DNA from: Kitasatospora arboriphila
GTDB lineage: Bacteria; Actinomycetota; Actinomycetes; Mycobacteriales; Mycobacteriaceae
Reading direction: 5' to 3'
Assembly: GCF_000717275.1 (NCBI RefSeq)
Contig: NZ_JNYV01000003.1
Span: forward strand, 310,001-374,000
DNA length: 64,000 nucleotides
Shown: positions 31,559 to 39,838 of the stretch, in pieces
How positions within the stretch are numbered: the first letter of the stretch is position 1
Layout of the letters: every line of letters starts with the position of its first letter
The notes under the pieces: generated by a model
The model's input: the letters and a program-made list of their open reading frames with translations, nothing else
Told to the model about the DNA's origin: nothing
Database searches by the model: none
Translations under genes and position numbers: made by a program

Positions 31559-32848
31559 ATGATCAGGCGGATTCTCGCGGTTGTTCTCCCGGTTCTCGTC
31601 GCCGTTGCCGTCCCTGCCGCGCCAGCTTCGGCGCAGGGTTCGGTGCTCGGTGACGACTTCCTGTGGGGCGTCGGTTCGGCAGGATTCCAGTCCGAGGGCA
31701 GCTCCCCGGACAGCAACTGGCTGCGCTACTCGAACAGCACACGGGTCCACGACCGCGTCGGCACCTCCGTCGACTTCCGCCACCGCTACGCCGAAGACAT
31801 CGAGAACGCGAGGTCGATGGGTGTCGAGGTGTACCGGATCAGCATCGAGTGGGCGAGGATTCAGCCTTCACCGGGGGTATGGGACGAACGGGAACTCGCC
31901 TATTACGACGACGTGATCCATCACATCCTGCGTGCGGGGATGCGCCCGATGATCACCCTCGACCATTGGGTGTACCCGGGCTGGGCTGCTGATCGTGGTG
32001 GCTGGAACAACCCGACGATGGCTGCGGACTGGCTCGCGAACGCCCGTGCGGTGGTCGACCGCTACGCCGCATACGATCCGATCTGGATCACCATCAACGA
32101 ACCGATGGTCTACACCTTTCTTCGTGAGGTGAACTTCGGTGGTCTTGCGCCCCAGAACGTTCCGCTGATGCTGAACCAGCTCGTACACGTGCACCGCACC
32201 ATCTACGACTACATCCACGCTCGCCAACCAGGCGCCTGGGTGTCGTCGAACTCGGCCTATCTGCCGACCGTGCAGCCGGCCCTCGATGCACTCTTCCTCG
32301 ACCGCATCGCAGACAAGCAGGACTTCGTGGGCATCGACTACTACTACTCCGTGGCCGCAACGGATTTGAATACCTACAACGCCGCGACCGAGGAGTACTG
32401 GAAGGCATCCACGTCGGCGGATGGGCTCTACTACGCGCTGCGGTATTACGCGCGAAAGTTCCCTGGCACGCCGCTCTACATCGTGGAGAACGGTATGCCC
32501 ACCAAGGACGGCGAACCGAGATCCGACGGATACAAGCGTGAAGACCAGCTCCGCGACGCTGCCTACTGGATCTCCCGCGCCAAGTCCGACGGTATGAACG
32601 TGGTCGGCTACAACTACTGGTCCATCACGGACAACTACGAATGGGGCAGTTACGCATCACGATTCGGCCTCTACCGCGTCGATGTGAAGTCCGACCCGTC
32701 ACTGACCCGGCAGGCGACCGATGCGGTGGCCGCCTACCGCGACATCATCTCCGGTGAAGGCGTTCGGTCAGATTATCGACCCACCCGGCCGGCCCAGTTC
32801 TGCTCACTGGTGGATGCTCCAACGAGCTGCAGTCAGCCGGTACGGTGA
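31559..32848 (+). CDS. secreted glycoside hydrolase family 1 (beta-glucosidase-like)
   Basis: About 429 residues. Signal peptide (IRRILAVVLPVLVAVAVPAAPASA) then a GH1 barrel starting DDFLWGVGSAGFQSEG. Acid/base Glu is in TINEP (WITINEPMVYTF) and the nucleophile Glu in IVENG (LYIVENGMPTKDG). NYWSITDNYEW is the C-terminal family motif. ATG 31559 has GGAG at correct spacing. Secretion of a GH1 enzyme is less common than cytosolic forms, so it may act on extracellular or cell-surface glycosides. Its 3' end overlaps the convergent transporter gene by 104 nt. Confidence 0.88.
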   Translation: MIRRILAVVLPVLVAVAVPAAPASAQGSVLGDDFLWGVGSAGFQSEGSSPDSNWLRYSNSTRVHDRVGTSVDFRHRYAEDIENARSMGVEVYRISIEWARIQPSPGVWDERELAYYDDVIHHILRAGMRPMITLDHWVYPGWAADRGGWNNPTMAADWLANARAVVDRYAAYDPIWITINEPMVYTFLREVNFGGLAPQNVPLMLNQLVHVHRTIYDYIHARQPGAWVSSNSAYLPTVQPALDALFLDRIADKQDFVGIDYYYSVAATDLNTYNAATEEYWKASTSADGLYYALRYYARKFPGTPLYIVENGMPTKDGEPRSDGYKREDQLRDAAYWISRAKSDGMNVVGYNYWSITDNYEWGSYASRFGLYRVDVKSDPSLTRQATDAVAAYRDIISGEGVRSDYRPTRPAQFCSLVDAPTSCSQPVR

Positions 32849-33791
32849 ACTCGCCGGACGAGAAGTCCGCACGATCGCCTCGAAGATTCTCCTCGGCGGA
32901 CCGTTCGGCTTCTGCCGTTCCGAAGATCGCAACGGCAACCGCGCCGAGTGTGGCGAACGTGAAACCCGCCAGGGCAAGCCATTCGAGCCCCGGCACCGTC
33001 GAGTCGCCGAGCCACATGACCCCGACGATGGCCGGTGCCGCGGTTTCACCGACAACCAGCGCCGCGGTCGACCCGTTGACCGCACCGAGCTGCAGCGCCA
33101 CCGTGTGCAAGTAGAAACCCGCGGCTCCGGCAATGGCGATCACCCAGGCCGCCGGGTCGGCGAGCATGGTGGACAGCGAGAACGGTGAGACGCCGTCGAG
33201 CACTCTGACGCCGATCGCGACCGCACCGAACAGCAAACCTGCTGCGGCCCCGGCCGCCACCGATCCGCCGCGTCCCATACGCCGCACACCGAACAGTGAC
33301 AAGCCGACAACCAGCAGGGTGGCCAGCAACAGCGCCCAATGCAACGACCTCGACGTCTCGTACGAGGTGTGCGGTTCTGACGCGGCCCCGAGCAGCAGCA
33401 GCGAACCCATCACGGTGCCCATGGCTGCCCAGTCGCGGCCATGGAGTTTGATTCCCAGCAACCGGGTGCCCAAGAGGGCGGTGACGACGAGGTTGCCGGC
33501 GACGATGGTCTGCGACAAGAACAGTGGCAATGCGCGTGCGGCGCCGGCACCGGCGATGAAACCCAAGACGTCGAACAACGCGCCGACGATGAACACGCCG
33601 GTGAGTGCGGTGGCGACGGTCGACTGCAACGTGGGCGAGCCCGCTGCGGTGGACATCCGGTGGTCATCGGCGTTGTCGCGTGCCGCCTGGCGCGCACCGA
33701 GCGCCTGCATCACCGACGACAGTCCGTAGCCGACCGCGGCCAGCAACGCCAACGTGATTCCGACAATCACAGGCCCACACCCACTTCCCAC
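32745..33791 (-). CDS. EamA/NIPA-like multi-pass permease
   Basis: About 348 residues with nine or ten membrane segments, from GITLALLAAVGYGLSSVMQA to WLALAGFTFATLGAVAVAIF, in the drug/metabolite-transporter (DMT/NIPA) pattern with two related halves. Cytosolic C-tail of about 50 residues. GTG 33791 or GTG 33770 may be the start. Substrate unknown. The last 104 nt overlap the 3' end of the GH1 gene in antisense. Confidence 0.75.
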   Translation of the reverse strand: MGSGCGPVIVGITLALLAAVGYGLSSVMQALGARQAARDNADDHRMSTAAGSPTLQSTVATALTGVFIVGALFDVLGFIAGAGAARALPLFLSQTIVAGNLVVTALLGTRLLGIKLHGRDWAAMGTVMGSLLLLGAASEPHTSYETSRSLHWALLLATLLVVGLSLFGVRRMGRGGSVAAGAAAGLLFGAVAIGVRVLDGVSPFSLSTMLADPAAWVIAIAGAAGFYLHTVALQLGAVNGSTAALVVGETAAPAIVGVMWLGDSTVPGLEWLALAGFTFATLGAVAVAIFGTAEAERSAEENLRGDRADFSSGEFTVPADCSSLEHPPVSRTGPAGWVDNLTERLHRR

Positions 33792-33946
33792 ACTCGACCC
33801 GGTCCAACAACAAAGGATGCTCAGGTAATTCCCAGGTTCGCCACTGATTTAAATGACCACCTGCGATTACTGACCGTGGTCAACCCGAAAACTCATCGTC
33901 GGCGGAGGCTTTCGGTCAGCCGTCGGCAACCGCCTACTGTGTTCGC

Positions 33947-34753
33947 ATGACCCGAACTGTGCTGATCACCGGCGCTTCCAGTGGCATCGGTGCCGAAGTA
34001 GCTCGCCAATTGGTGTCTCGTGGGCTGACCGTGCTGGGTACCAGCCGTCACCCCGAGTCTGTGACCGATCCCATCCCTGGCGTCCGCTATCTCGAGCTGG
34101 ACCAGAACGATCCGGCCAGCATTGCCCGATGCGCCGAGCAGGCCGGCGCGGTGGACATCTTGATCAACAACGCGGGCGAGAGCCAGATGGGGCCGCTCGA
34201 GGACACCCCGATGGAGGTGATCGAGAAGCTGTTCGCCACCAACGTCTTCGGTCCGATCGCCTTGACCAAGGCGGTTCTGCCAGGGATGCGTCAGCGTGGT
34301 CGCGGCACCGTGGTGATGGTGGGTTCGATGCTGGCGAGTTTCCCGCTGCCCTTCCGGTCGACCTACGTGGCCACCAAGTGCGCCATCAAAGGTTTCGCCG
34401 ACGCGACTCGTCGCGAACTCGCGCCCTTCGGCGTCGCCATCTGCACCGTGGAGCCCGGCACCATCGCCACCGGCATCGGCGACCGCCGGGGCTACTTCAT
34501 CGCCGACGATTCCGCCTACCGACGCGAGTACGACATCGTCGCTGCGGCCACCCGCCGCAATGAGGATGCCGGTCTCGGCGTTGTCGAGATGGCCGAGGTC
34601 GTCGTCGACGCGGCGCTGAGTCCGGATCCAAAACCGCTGTACGCCAAAGGTAATCGGGCGCCGGTCGTGTTCGCGCTTCGTCGTGTGCTACCGCGCCGGG
34701 CCATCCTCGACATCACGAGCAGATTCCACAACCTGCCCAAGGCGCGGCCGTGA
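33947..34753 (+). CDS. SDR-family oxidoreductase
   Basis: 268 residues. Classical short-chain dehydrogenase: TGASSGIG cofactor motif, NNAG, catalytic Ser in VGSMLASFP region and YVATK (YxxxK), then EPGTIATGIG. NADP preference is likely from the basic residues after the first strand (SRHPES). Substrate unknown. It overlaps the following cobF by 4 nt, possibly just efficient packing. Confidence 0.9.
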   Translation: MTRTVLITGASSGIGAEVARQLVSRGLTVLGTSRHPESVTDPIPGVRYLELDQNDPASIARCAEQAGAVDILINNAGESQMGPLEDTPMEVIEKLFATNVFGPIALTKAVLPGMRQRGRGTVVMVGSMLASFPLPFRSTYVATKCAIKGFADATRRELAPFGVAICTVEPGTIATGIGDRRGYFIADDSAYRREYDIVAAATRRNEDAGLGVVEMAEVVVDAALSPDPKPLYAKGNRAPVVFALRRVLPRRAILDITSRFHNLPKARP

Positions 34754-35526
34754 CCGAGCGGACGCTTCTGGTCATCGGTATCGGCCCCGGCGATCCGCGG
34801 CAGGTCACCATCGAGGCCATCGAGGCGATGAAGTCGGTGGAGGTGTTCTTCGTCTTGGACAAGGCTCCCGAACGGGGAGTCGAGGTGAAGCAGTCGCTGG
34901 TGGGACTGCGTCAGGAGATCTGCGAGCGATATCTCGAGGGCGGGTACCGGTTTGTCGAGGTGCCCGACCCGCCGCGCGATCGCAATCCCGCCGACTACGC
35001 CGCCGAGGTCCGCAGATGGCACGATGCCAGGGCCGACCTCATCGAGCGGGCCCTGATCGACGAACTGCCAGAGGGAGGGGTGGGGGCGATCCTGGTGTGG
35101 GGTGATCCCGCCCTGTACGACAGCACCCTGCGGATCGTCGACACGATCATCGGTCGTGGTCGCATCGGCCTCGACCATCGCGTCATTCCAGGTATCTCCA
35201 GTGTCTCGGCACTGACAGCGGCCCATCGGATCCTGCTGAACCGGATCGGCGAACCCATCCACATCACCACCGGACGCAAGCTCGCCGACACCCCGGGGGA
35301 GGTGGCCGCCAACCAGGTCGTGATGCTCGATGCCGACTGCGCTTTCCTGGACACCGCAGATGCGCTCGACCACATTTGGTGGGGGGCCTACCTCGGAACC
35401 GAGAACGAGATCTTGATCGACGGAACCGTCGGCGAGGTGGGGGAGCAGATCCGCGACGTCCGCACTGCCGCGCGTGAGCGGCACGGCTGGATCATGGACA
35501 TCTATCTGCTCCGCAAACCCCGATGA
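34750..35526 (+). CDS. cobF: precorrin-6A synthase (deacetylating)
   Basis: 258 residues from GTG 34750. SAM-dependent tetrapyrrole methyltransferase with VIGIGPGDP, WGDPALYDST and VIPGISSVSALTAAH motifs. CobF methylates C-1 of precorrin-5 and releases acetate in the aerobic cobalamin pathway. No other cob genes are in the window, which is usual for a dispersed cobF. Confidence 0.92.
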   Translation: MTERTLLVIGIGPGDPRQVTIEAIEAMKSVEVFFVLDKAPERGVEVKQSLVGLRQEICERYLEGGYRFVEVPDPPRDRNPADYAAEVRRWHDARADLIERALIDELPEGGVGAILVWGDPALYDSTLRIVDTIIGRGRIGLDHRVIPGISSVSALTAAHRILLNRIGEPIHITTGRKLADTPGEVAANQVVMLDADCAFLDTADALDHIWWGAYLGTENEILIDGTVGEVGEQIRDVRTAARERHGWIMDIYLLRKPR

Positions 35527-35593
35527 TGGTGGGTTTTGGTGAGGTCGACCTGCGGGTTTGCTCGCCCGAACCCACCAATTCCGGGGAGCTGGG

Positions 35594-36340
35594 CTAAATG
35601 ATCTCGTCGATGGCGGCGAGGATGGGGTCGCGTAGTTCGGTACGGCAGATGATGAAGTCGGGCATGAACGGGCTGGGCCGGTTGTATTCGAGTTCCGAAC
35701 CGTCGATGCGGCTGCAGTGCAGACCCGCAGCCCGCGCGACGCCGACCGGTGCGCAGTTGTCCCACTCGTATTGACCACCGGCGTGAACGTAGGCGTCGGC
35801 ATCGCCGCGCACCACGGCCATCGCTTTGGCGCCTGCGGACCCGATCGGCATCATCTGCAAACCGAGGCGCCGGGAGACGTGGTCGGCCTCGTACGACGAC
35901 CAGCCGCGTGAGGCCACCATCCGGCCGGTGAGTTCACCCTCGACCACGGGCACGGTGTCGGTGGCGAACACCTGTCCGATCGCCGGCAGCGACACCGCGC
36001 AATCGGTGGGCTGACCACCCATCGTCAGAGCGATGTGCACCGCCCAGTCGTTGCGCCCGGAAGCGAACTCGCGGGTGCCGTCGAGGGGGTCGATGATCCA
36101 GACCCGGTCGGCGCGCAGACGGCCGGCGGGGTCGCGTGCCTCTTCGGACAGGACCGAGTCGTCGGGGCGGTGTTCGGCCAGCACCGCGGCGATCCAGGTC
36201 TGCGCCATCGCATCGCCGACGTCGCCGAGCAGTCGCCCCTGCAACAGGTGTTCGTGGCGGATGTCGACGAGAATCTTCCCGGCGCCTTCGGCCAGTAGTC
36301 GGGCCAACTCGGCGTCCGACGCCGAACCAGTAGAGCGCAT
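35594..36340 (-). CDS. cysQ: 3'(2'),5'-bisphosphate nucleotidase CysQ
   Basis: About 248 residues of the inositol-monophosphatase fold. Metal-binding residues in EEARDP, WIIDPLDGTREF and the distal HAGGQYEWDNCAPVGV. The sequence matches my memory of M. tuberculosis CysQ (Rv2131c), which dephosphorylates PAP/PAPS for sulfur metabolism and recycles the product of sulfotransferases. The frame extends to a GTG at 36358; ATG 36340 is preferred. Divergent from the glycosylase gene. Confidence 0.92.
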   Translation of the reverse strand: MRSTGSASDAELARLLAEGAGKILVDIRHEHLLQGRLLGDVGDAMAQTWIAAVLAEHRPDDSVLSEEARDPAGRLRADRVWIIDPLDGTREFASGRNDWAVHIALTMGGQPTDCAVSLPAIGQVFATDTVPVVEGELTGRMVASRGWSSYEADHVSRRLGLQMMPIGSAGAKAMAVVRGDADAYVHAGGQYEWDNCAPVGVARAAGLHCSRIDGSELEYNRPSPFMPDFIICRTELRDPILAAIDEII

Positions 36341-36365
36341 CTGGTTACTAGAGCACACTGTCTAC

Positions 36366-37253
36366 ATGCCTGAGTTACCTGAGGTGCAGGCCATCGCCGA
36401 TTACGTTGATGGCCGTGCCGCCGGATTGCCCATCCGACGTGTCGACGTGGCGTCGCTGGCAGTGCTCAAAACGGCCGACCCGCCGTACACGGCGCTCACG
36501 GGCCGCATCGTGGAGTCGGTGGGACGAGTCGGAAAATACCTGGTCATCACCACCGCTGCGACCGATCCCGGCGATGCGGACGCCAGGTTGCACCTCATCA
36601 TCCACCTGTCCCGCGCCGGATGGCTGCGATGGTCGGACAACCTCTCACCCGCCCCGCCGCGCCCAGGGGGAAAGGGGCCGATCGCACTCCGGGTGCACTG
36701 CGGTCTGCCCGGTGAGGGTTTCGACGTGACCGAAGCGGGCACACAGAAACGTCTCGCAGTCTGGTTGGTGCGCGACCTGGACGAGGTCGAACGGATCAAG
36801 ACACTCGGTCCGGATGCGCTCGCTCTCAGTCGTGACGAACTCGCCGCCCTGCTCGGCAAGACGAGCGCGCGCATCAAGACGGTGATCACCGACCAACGCA
36901 CCATCAGCGGTATCGGCAACGCCTACAGCGACGAGATCCTCCACACCGCCAAGCTCTCGCCGTTCGCGACCGCAAAGGGGTTGTCGGCTACCCAGATCGA
37001 CGAGCTCTACGCCGTGATCCACGACGTGCTCGAAGGCGCCATCGGCCGTCTCGAGGGGCAAGAGGTCGCGCGGCTCAAAGGCGAGAAGCGATCCGGGTTG
37101 CGAGTGCATGCGCGAACAGGTCTGCCGTGTCCGGTGTGTGGTGACACTGTGCGTGAGGTGTCGTTCACCGACCGCTCCTTTCAGTACTGCCCCACGTGCC
37201 AGACCGGCGGCAAGGTGCTGGCCGATCGCCGGATGTCACGACTGCTCAAGTGA
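36366..37253 (+). CDS. Fpg/Nei-family DNA glycosylase
   Basis: 295 residues. Begins MPELPEVQ, giving the catalytic Pro-2 and Glu-3 after Met removal, with a helix-two-turn-helix (TISGIGNAYSDEILHTAKLS) and a C-terminal zinc finger CPVCG...CPTC ending GGKVLADRRMSRLL. It removes oxidised bases. The gene is probably an orthologue of the Rv0944-like gene preceding an SDR and pgi. Substrate choice between Fpg and Nei types cannot be decided by eye. Confidence 0.88.
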   Translation: MPELPEVQAIADYVDGRAAGLPIRRVDVASLAVLKTADPPYTALTGRIVESVGRVGKYLVITTAATDPGDADARLHLIIHLSRAGWLRWSDNLSPAPPRPGGKGPIALRVHCGLPGEGFDVTEAGTQKRLAVWLVRDLDEVERIKTLGPDALALSRDELAALLGKTSARIKTVITDQRTISGIGNAYSDEILHTAKLSPFATAKGLSATQIDELYAVIHDVLEGAIGRLEGQEVARLKGEKRSGLRVHARTGLPCPVCGDTVREVSFTDRSFQYCPTCQTGGKVLADRRMSRLLK

Positions 37254-38350
37254 CCACATCCGACAGATCGGCCCGTGTTCACCGCCATGAGAACGGGACG
37301 GACCCACTGCCATCCGGCCTGCGGCTCAACGAGATCCAGTTCATGGCGACGCACAACTCGAGTCATCAGCTGATGCCGCCCGACGAACGGTTCACCTGGT
37401 TGATGGGATCGAACCTCGACTCCTACCGATATGAACACCTGCCGTTGGACCGTCAGCTCGGCGAGCAGGCGGTACGGGGCCTCGAGCTGGATCTGTATCC
37501 CGACCCACAGGGCGGCTTGTACCGCCACCCGCTGGCCAGGCGGTGGCGCCGCCGTGGGCCACGCCCCGAGAGTCTGTGGGATGAGCCGGGTTTCAAGGTG
37601 ATGCACGGCCCCGACGCCGACTACCGCACCAGTTGCCCGACGCTGGCCGGCGCCCTGCAGACCATCAGTGCATGGTCCACGTCGAACCCCGGTCATGTCC
37701 CCATCGTGGTTCAACTCGAACTGAAGGGGTCGTGGCCGTGGGCGCGGCTCACCGGTGGCGCCCGGGTACCACGATGGACGACAACGGTTCTCGACGACCT
37801 CGACCGGGAGATCCGGGCTGTGTTCGCCGACCACCGGATCATCACTCCGGACCGGGTGCGCGGTGACGCCGAGACGCTGGAACATGCCGTGCTCACAAGC
37901 GGCTGGCCGTTACTCGACGATGTCCGGGGACACGTGATGTTCTTCCTCGACTACGGCGACAACACCTACCTTCGGGACAACTATCGAGCGGGCCGGCCCA
38001 ACCTGGAGGGTCGGGTGGCATTCACCATTCCGCCTCCTGCCGAACCGGATTCGGCGTTCATCATGGTGAACGATCCACGAGGCGCGAACGGTGCTCACAT
38101 CACCGATCTCGTGCGTCGCGGATACCTGGTGCGCACCCGCTCCGACGACCCGGTCTCGACTGCGAAGGCGAACCAGCACAACCGGGTGGCTGCCGCACTG
38201 GACTCGGGCGCGCACATGATCAGCACCGACTTCCCGCAACCCGGTCTGGCTTTTCGCTGGGGTGATGGCGAGTTCAGAGCGCAGCTTCCCGGTGGTGCGC
38301 CGGTTCGGGTCAACCCGTCCGTCGTTACCGGCGTAGGACGGGCCAGGTAA
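37250..38350 (+). CDS. Ca2+-dependent phosphoinositide phospholipase C-like protein
   Basis: 366 residues from GTG 37250, overlapping the glycosylase stop by 4 nt. PI-PLC-type barrel of the Ca2+-dependent bacterial class (PF16670): FMATHNSSH with the first catalytic His, GLELDLY, FKVMHGPD with the second His, IVVQLELKG and MISTDFPQPG. Such enzymes cleave phosphatidylinositol-type lipids. No signal peptide is seen, unlike many secreted relatives. Mycobacteriales contain inositol lipids, so an endogenous substrate is plausible. Confidence 0.78.
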   Translation: MTTSDRSARVHRHENGTDPLPSGLRLNEIQFMATHNSSHQLMPPDERFTWLMGSNLDSYRYEHLPLDRQLGEQAVRGLELDLYPDPQGGLYRHPLARRWRRRGPRPESLWDEPGFKVMHGPDADYRTSCPTLAGALQTISAWSTSNPGHVPIVVQLELKGSWPWARLTGGARVPRWTTTVLDDLDREIRAVFADHRIITPDRVRGDAETLEHAVLTSGWPLLDDVRGHVMFFLDYGDNTYLRDNYRAGRPNLEGRVAFTIPPPAEPDSAFIMVNDPRGANGAHITDLVRRGYLVRTRSDDPVSTAKANQHNRVAAALDSGAHMISTDFPQPGLAFRWGDGEFRAQLPGGAPVRVNPSVVTGVGRAR

Positions 38351-38360
38351 GTTCACGGCC

Positions 38361-39101
38361 ATGACACGCAACAAGATCCTGATCACGGGCGCCAGTTCGG
38401 GATTGGGCGAGGGAATGGCCAAAGCCTATGCAGCGCAGGGTCGTGACCTGGCGTTGTGCGCCCGCCGCATCGACCGCCTCGAAGACCTGCAGATCGAGCT
38501 CTCCGGGCGGGGCGGCCGTGTAGCGGTGGCCCAGCTGGACGTGACAGACACCGCATCGGTGCCCATCGCGTTCCGGCGGTTGCGCGACGACCTCGGCGGG
38601 CTCGACCGTGTCATCGTCAACGCAGGCCTGGGCAAAGGCGCCCCACTGGGCACCGGCAAGGCACACGCCAACATCGAGACCGTACAGACCAACCTGATCG
38701 GTGCGCTGGCACAGATCGAGGCCGCGATGGAGATCTTCCGGGCGCAGGATGCGGGCCACCTCGTCCTGATCAGTTCGATGAGTGCGGTTCGAGGTCTGCC
38801 CAAGGCGCAAGCCGCGTATTCGGCATCGAAGGCGGGTCTGTCGGCTCTGGGTGAGGGCTTACAGGCCGAGCTGGCGGGTTCGCCGATCAAGGTCAGTGTG
38901 ATCTTGCCCGGGTACATCTCCACAGACATCAATGCGGGGGTGAAAACCAAGCTGATGGCCGACAGAGACAGCGGCGTGCAGGCCTTGGTCGCCGCGATCG
39001 AGTCGGAACGCGCTCGTGCCGTGGTGCCGCGGTGGCCGTGGACCGGGATCGATCTGGCGCTTCGTCATCTCCCGGCCGGGATCACCCGCAGGTTGCTCTG
39101 A
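38361..39101 (+). CDS. SDR-family oxidoreductase (Rv0945-like)
   Basis: 246 residues with TGASSGLG, VNAGLGKGAP, ISSMSAVRG and YSASK (YxxxK), and a PGYISTDIN motif. Likely NADP-dependent with unknown substrate. Its position after an Fpg-like gene and before pgi (after insertions) parallels M. tuberculosis Rv0944-Rv0946c. Confidence 0.88.
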   Translation: MTRNKILITGASSGLGEGMAKAYAAQGRDLALCARRIDRLEDLQIELSGRGGRVAVAQLDVTDTASVPIAFRRLRDDLGGLDRVIVNAGLGKGAPLGTGKAHANIETVQTNLIGALAQIEAAMEIFRAQDAGHLVLISSMSAVRGLPKAQAAYSASKAGLSALGEGLQAELAGSPIKVSVILPGYISTDINAGVKTKLMADRDSGVQALVAAIESERARAVVPRWPWTGIDLALRHLPAGITRRLL

Positions 39102-39163
39102 CACGTTTATGCTCGCCGCAGGCGTTGGCCGGTGGGACACAATCGGGGTCGGAGGTCGGCTAG

Positions 39164-39838
39164 GTGCGCGTTCTGGTGGTCGAGGACGACGTCCGCGCGG
39201 CAGAGACAGTTCGCCGGATGCTGGTCAGTGACGGGTGGAGTGTCGTGATTGCCCGCGACGGAGCCGACGGCCTGTGGCAGGCGACCGAGAACGAGTTCGA
39301 CGTCATGGTGCTCGACATCATGCTGCCGGAGATGAACGGGTACCAGGTGATCAAAGCACTGCGTGCGCGCGAGATCTGGACGCCGGTGCTCATGCTGTCC
39401 GCGAAGGATGGTGAATACGACCAGGCCGAGGCGTTGGATTACGGCGCCGACGACTACCTGGTGAAGCCCTTCTCGGTGGTGGTCCTCAAGGCGCGTCTGC
39501 GTGCTCTGCTGCGCCGCGGAGGCAAGGAGCGACCGGCCGTTCTCTCCGCCGGGACCCTGCGTCTGGATCCCTCCGACCACGGTGTGACCCGTGACGGCGA
39601 GCCGATCAAACTCACCCCGCGCGAATACTCGGTGCTCGAGTTCCTGATGCGCAACAAGGGTCGTGTTGTCACCAAAACGCAGATCATGCAAGCGATCTGG
39701 GACGACAACTACGGCGGGGACGTGAACATCGTCGAGGTGTACGTGCGTTACCTCCGTAAGCGCATCGACGTCCCTTTCGGGCTGGATTCAATCCGCACTG
39801 TGCGAGGATCCGGATACTGCCTGTCCGACGACCAGTGA
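39164..39838 (+). CDS. OmpR-family response regulator
   Basis: 224 residues from GTG 39164. Receiver domain with phospho-acceptor Asp in VLDIMLPEMNG, acidic pair VEDD near the start and KPF Lys, then a winged-helix DNA-binding domain (TPREYSVLEFLMRNKGRVVT, VYVRYLRKRID, RGSGYCL). Its 3' end overlaps that of the convergent histidine kinase by 51 bp, so the presumed partners are tail to tail. Confidence 0.92.
   Translation: MRVLVVEDDVRAAETVRRMLVSDGWSVVIARDGADGLWQATENEFDVMVLDIMLPEMNGYQVIKALRAREIWTPVLMLSAKDGEYDQAEALDYGADDYLVKPFSVVVLKARLRALLRRGGKERPAVLSAGTLRLDPSDHGVTRDGEPIKLTPREYSVLEFLMRNKGRVVTKTQIMQAIWDDNYGGDVNIVEVYVRYLRKRIDVPFGLDSIRTVRGSGYCLSDDQ

Noticed and set aside
34516..35802. Minus-strand open frame opposite cobF
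   Set aside because: CobF motifs on the plus strand are unequivocal, and the antisense frame also overlaps cysQ and the SDR gene.
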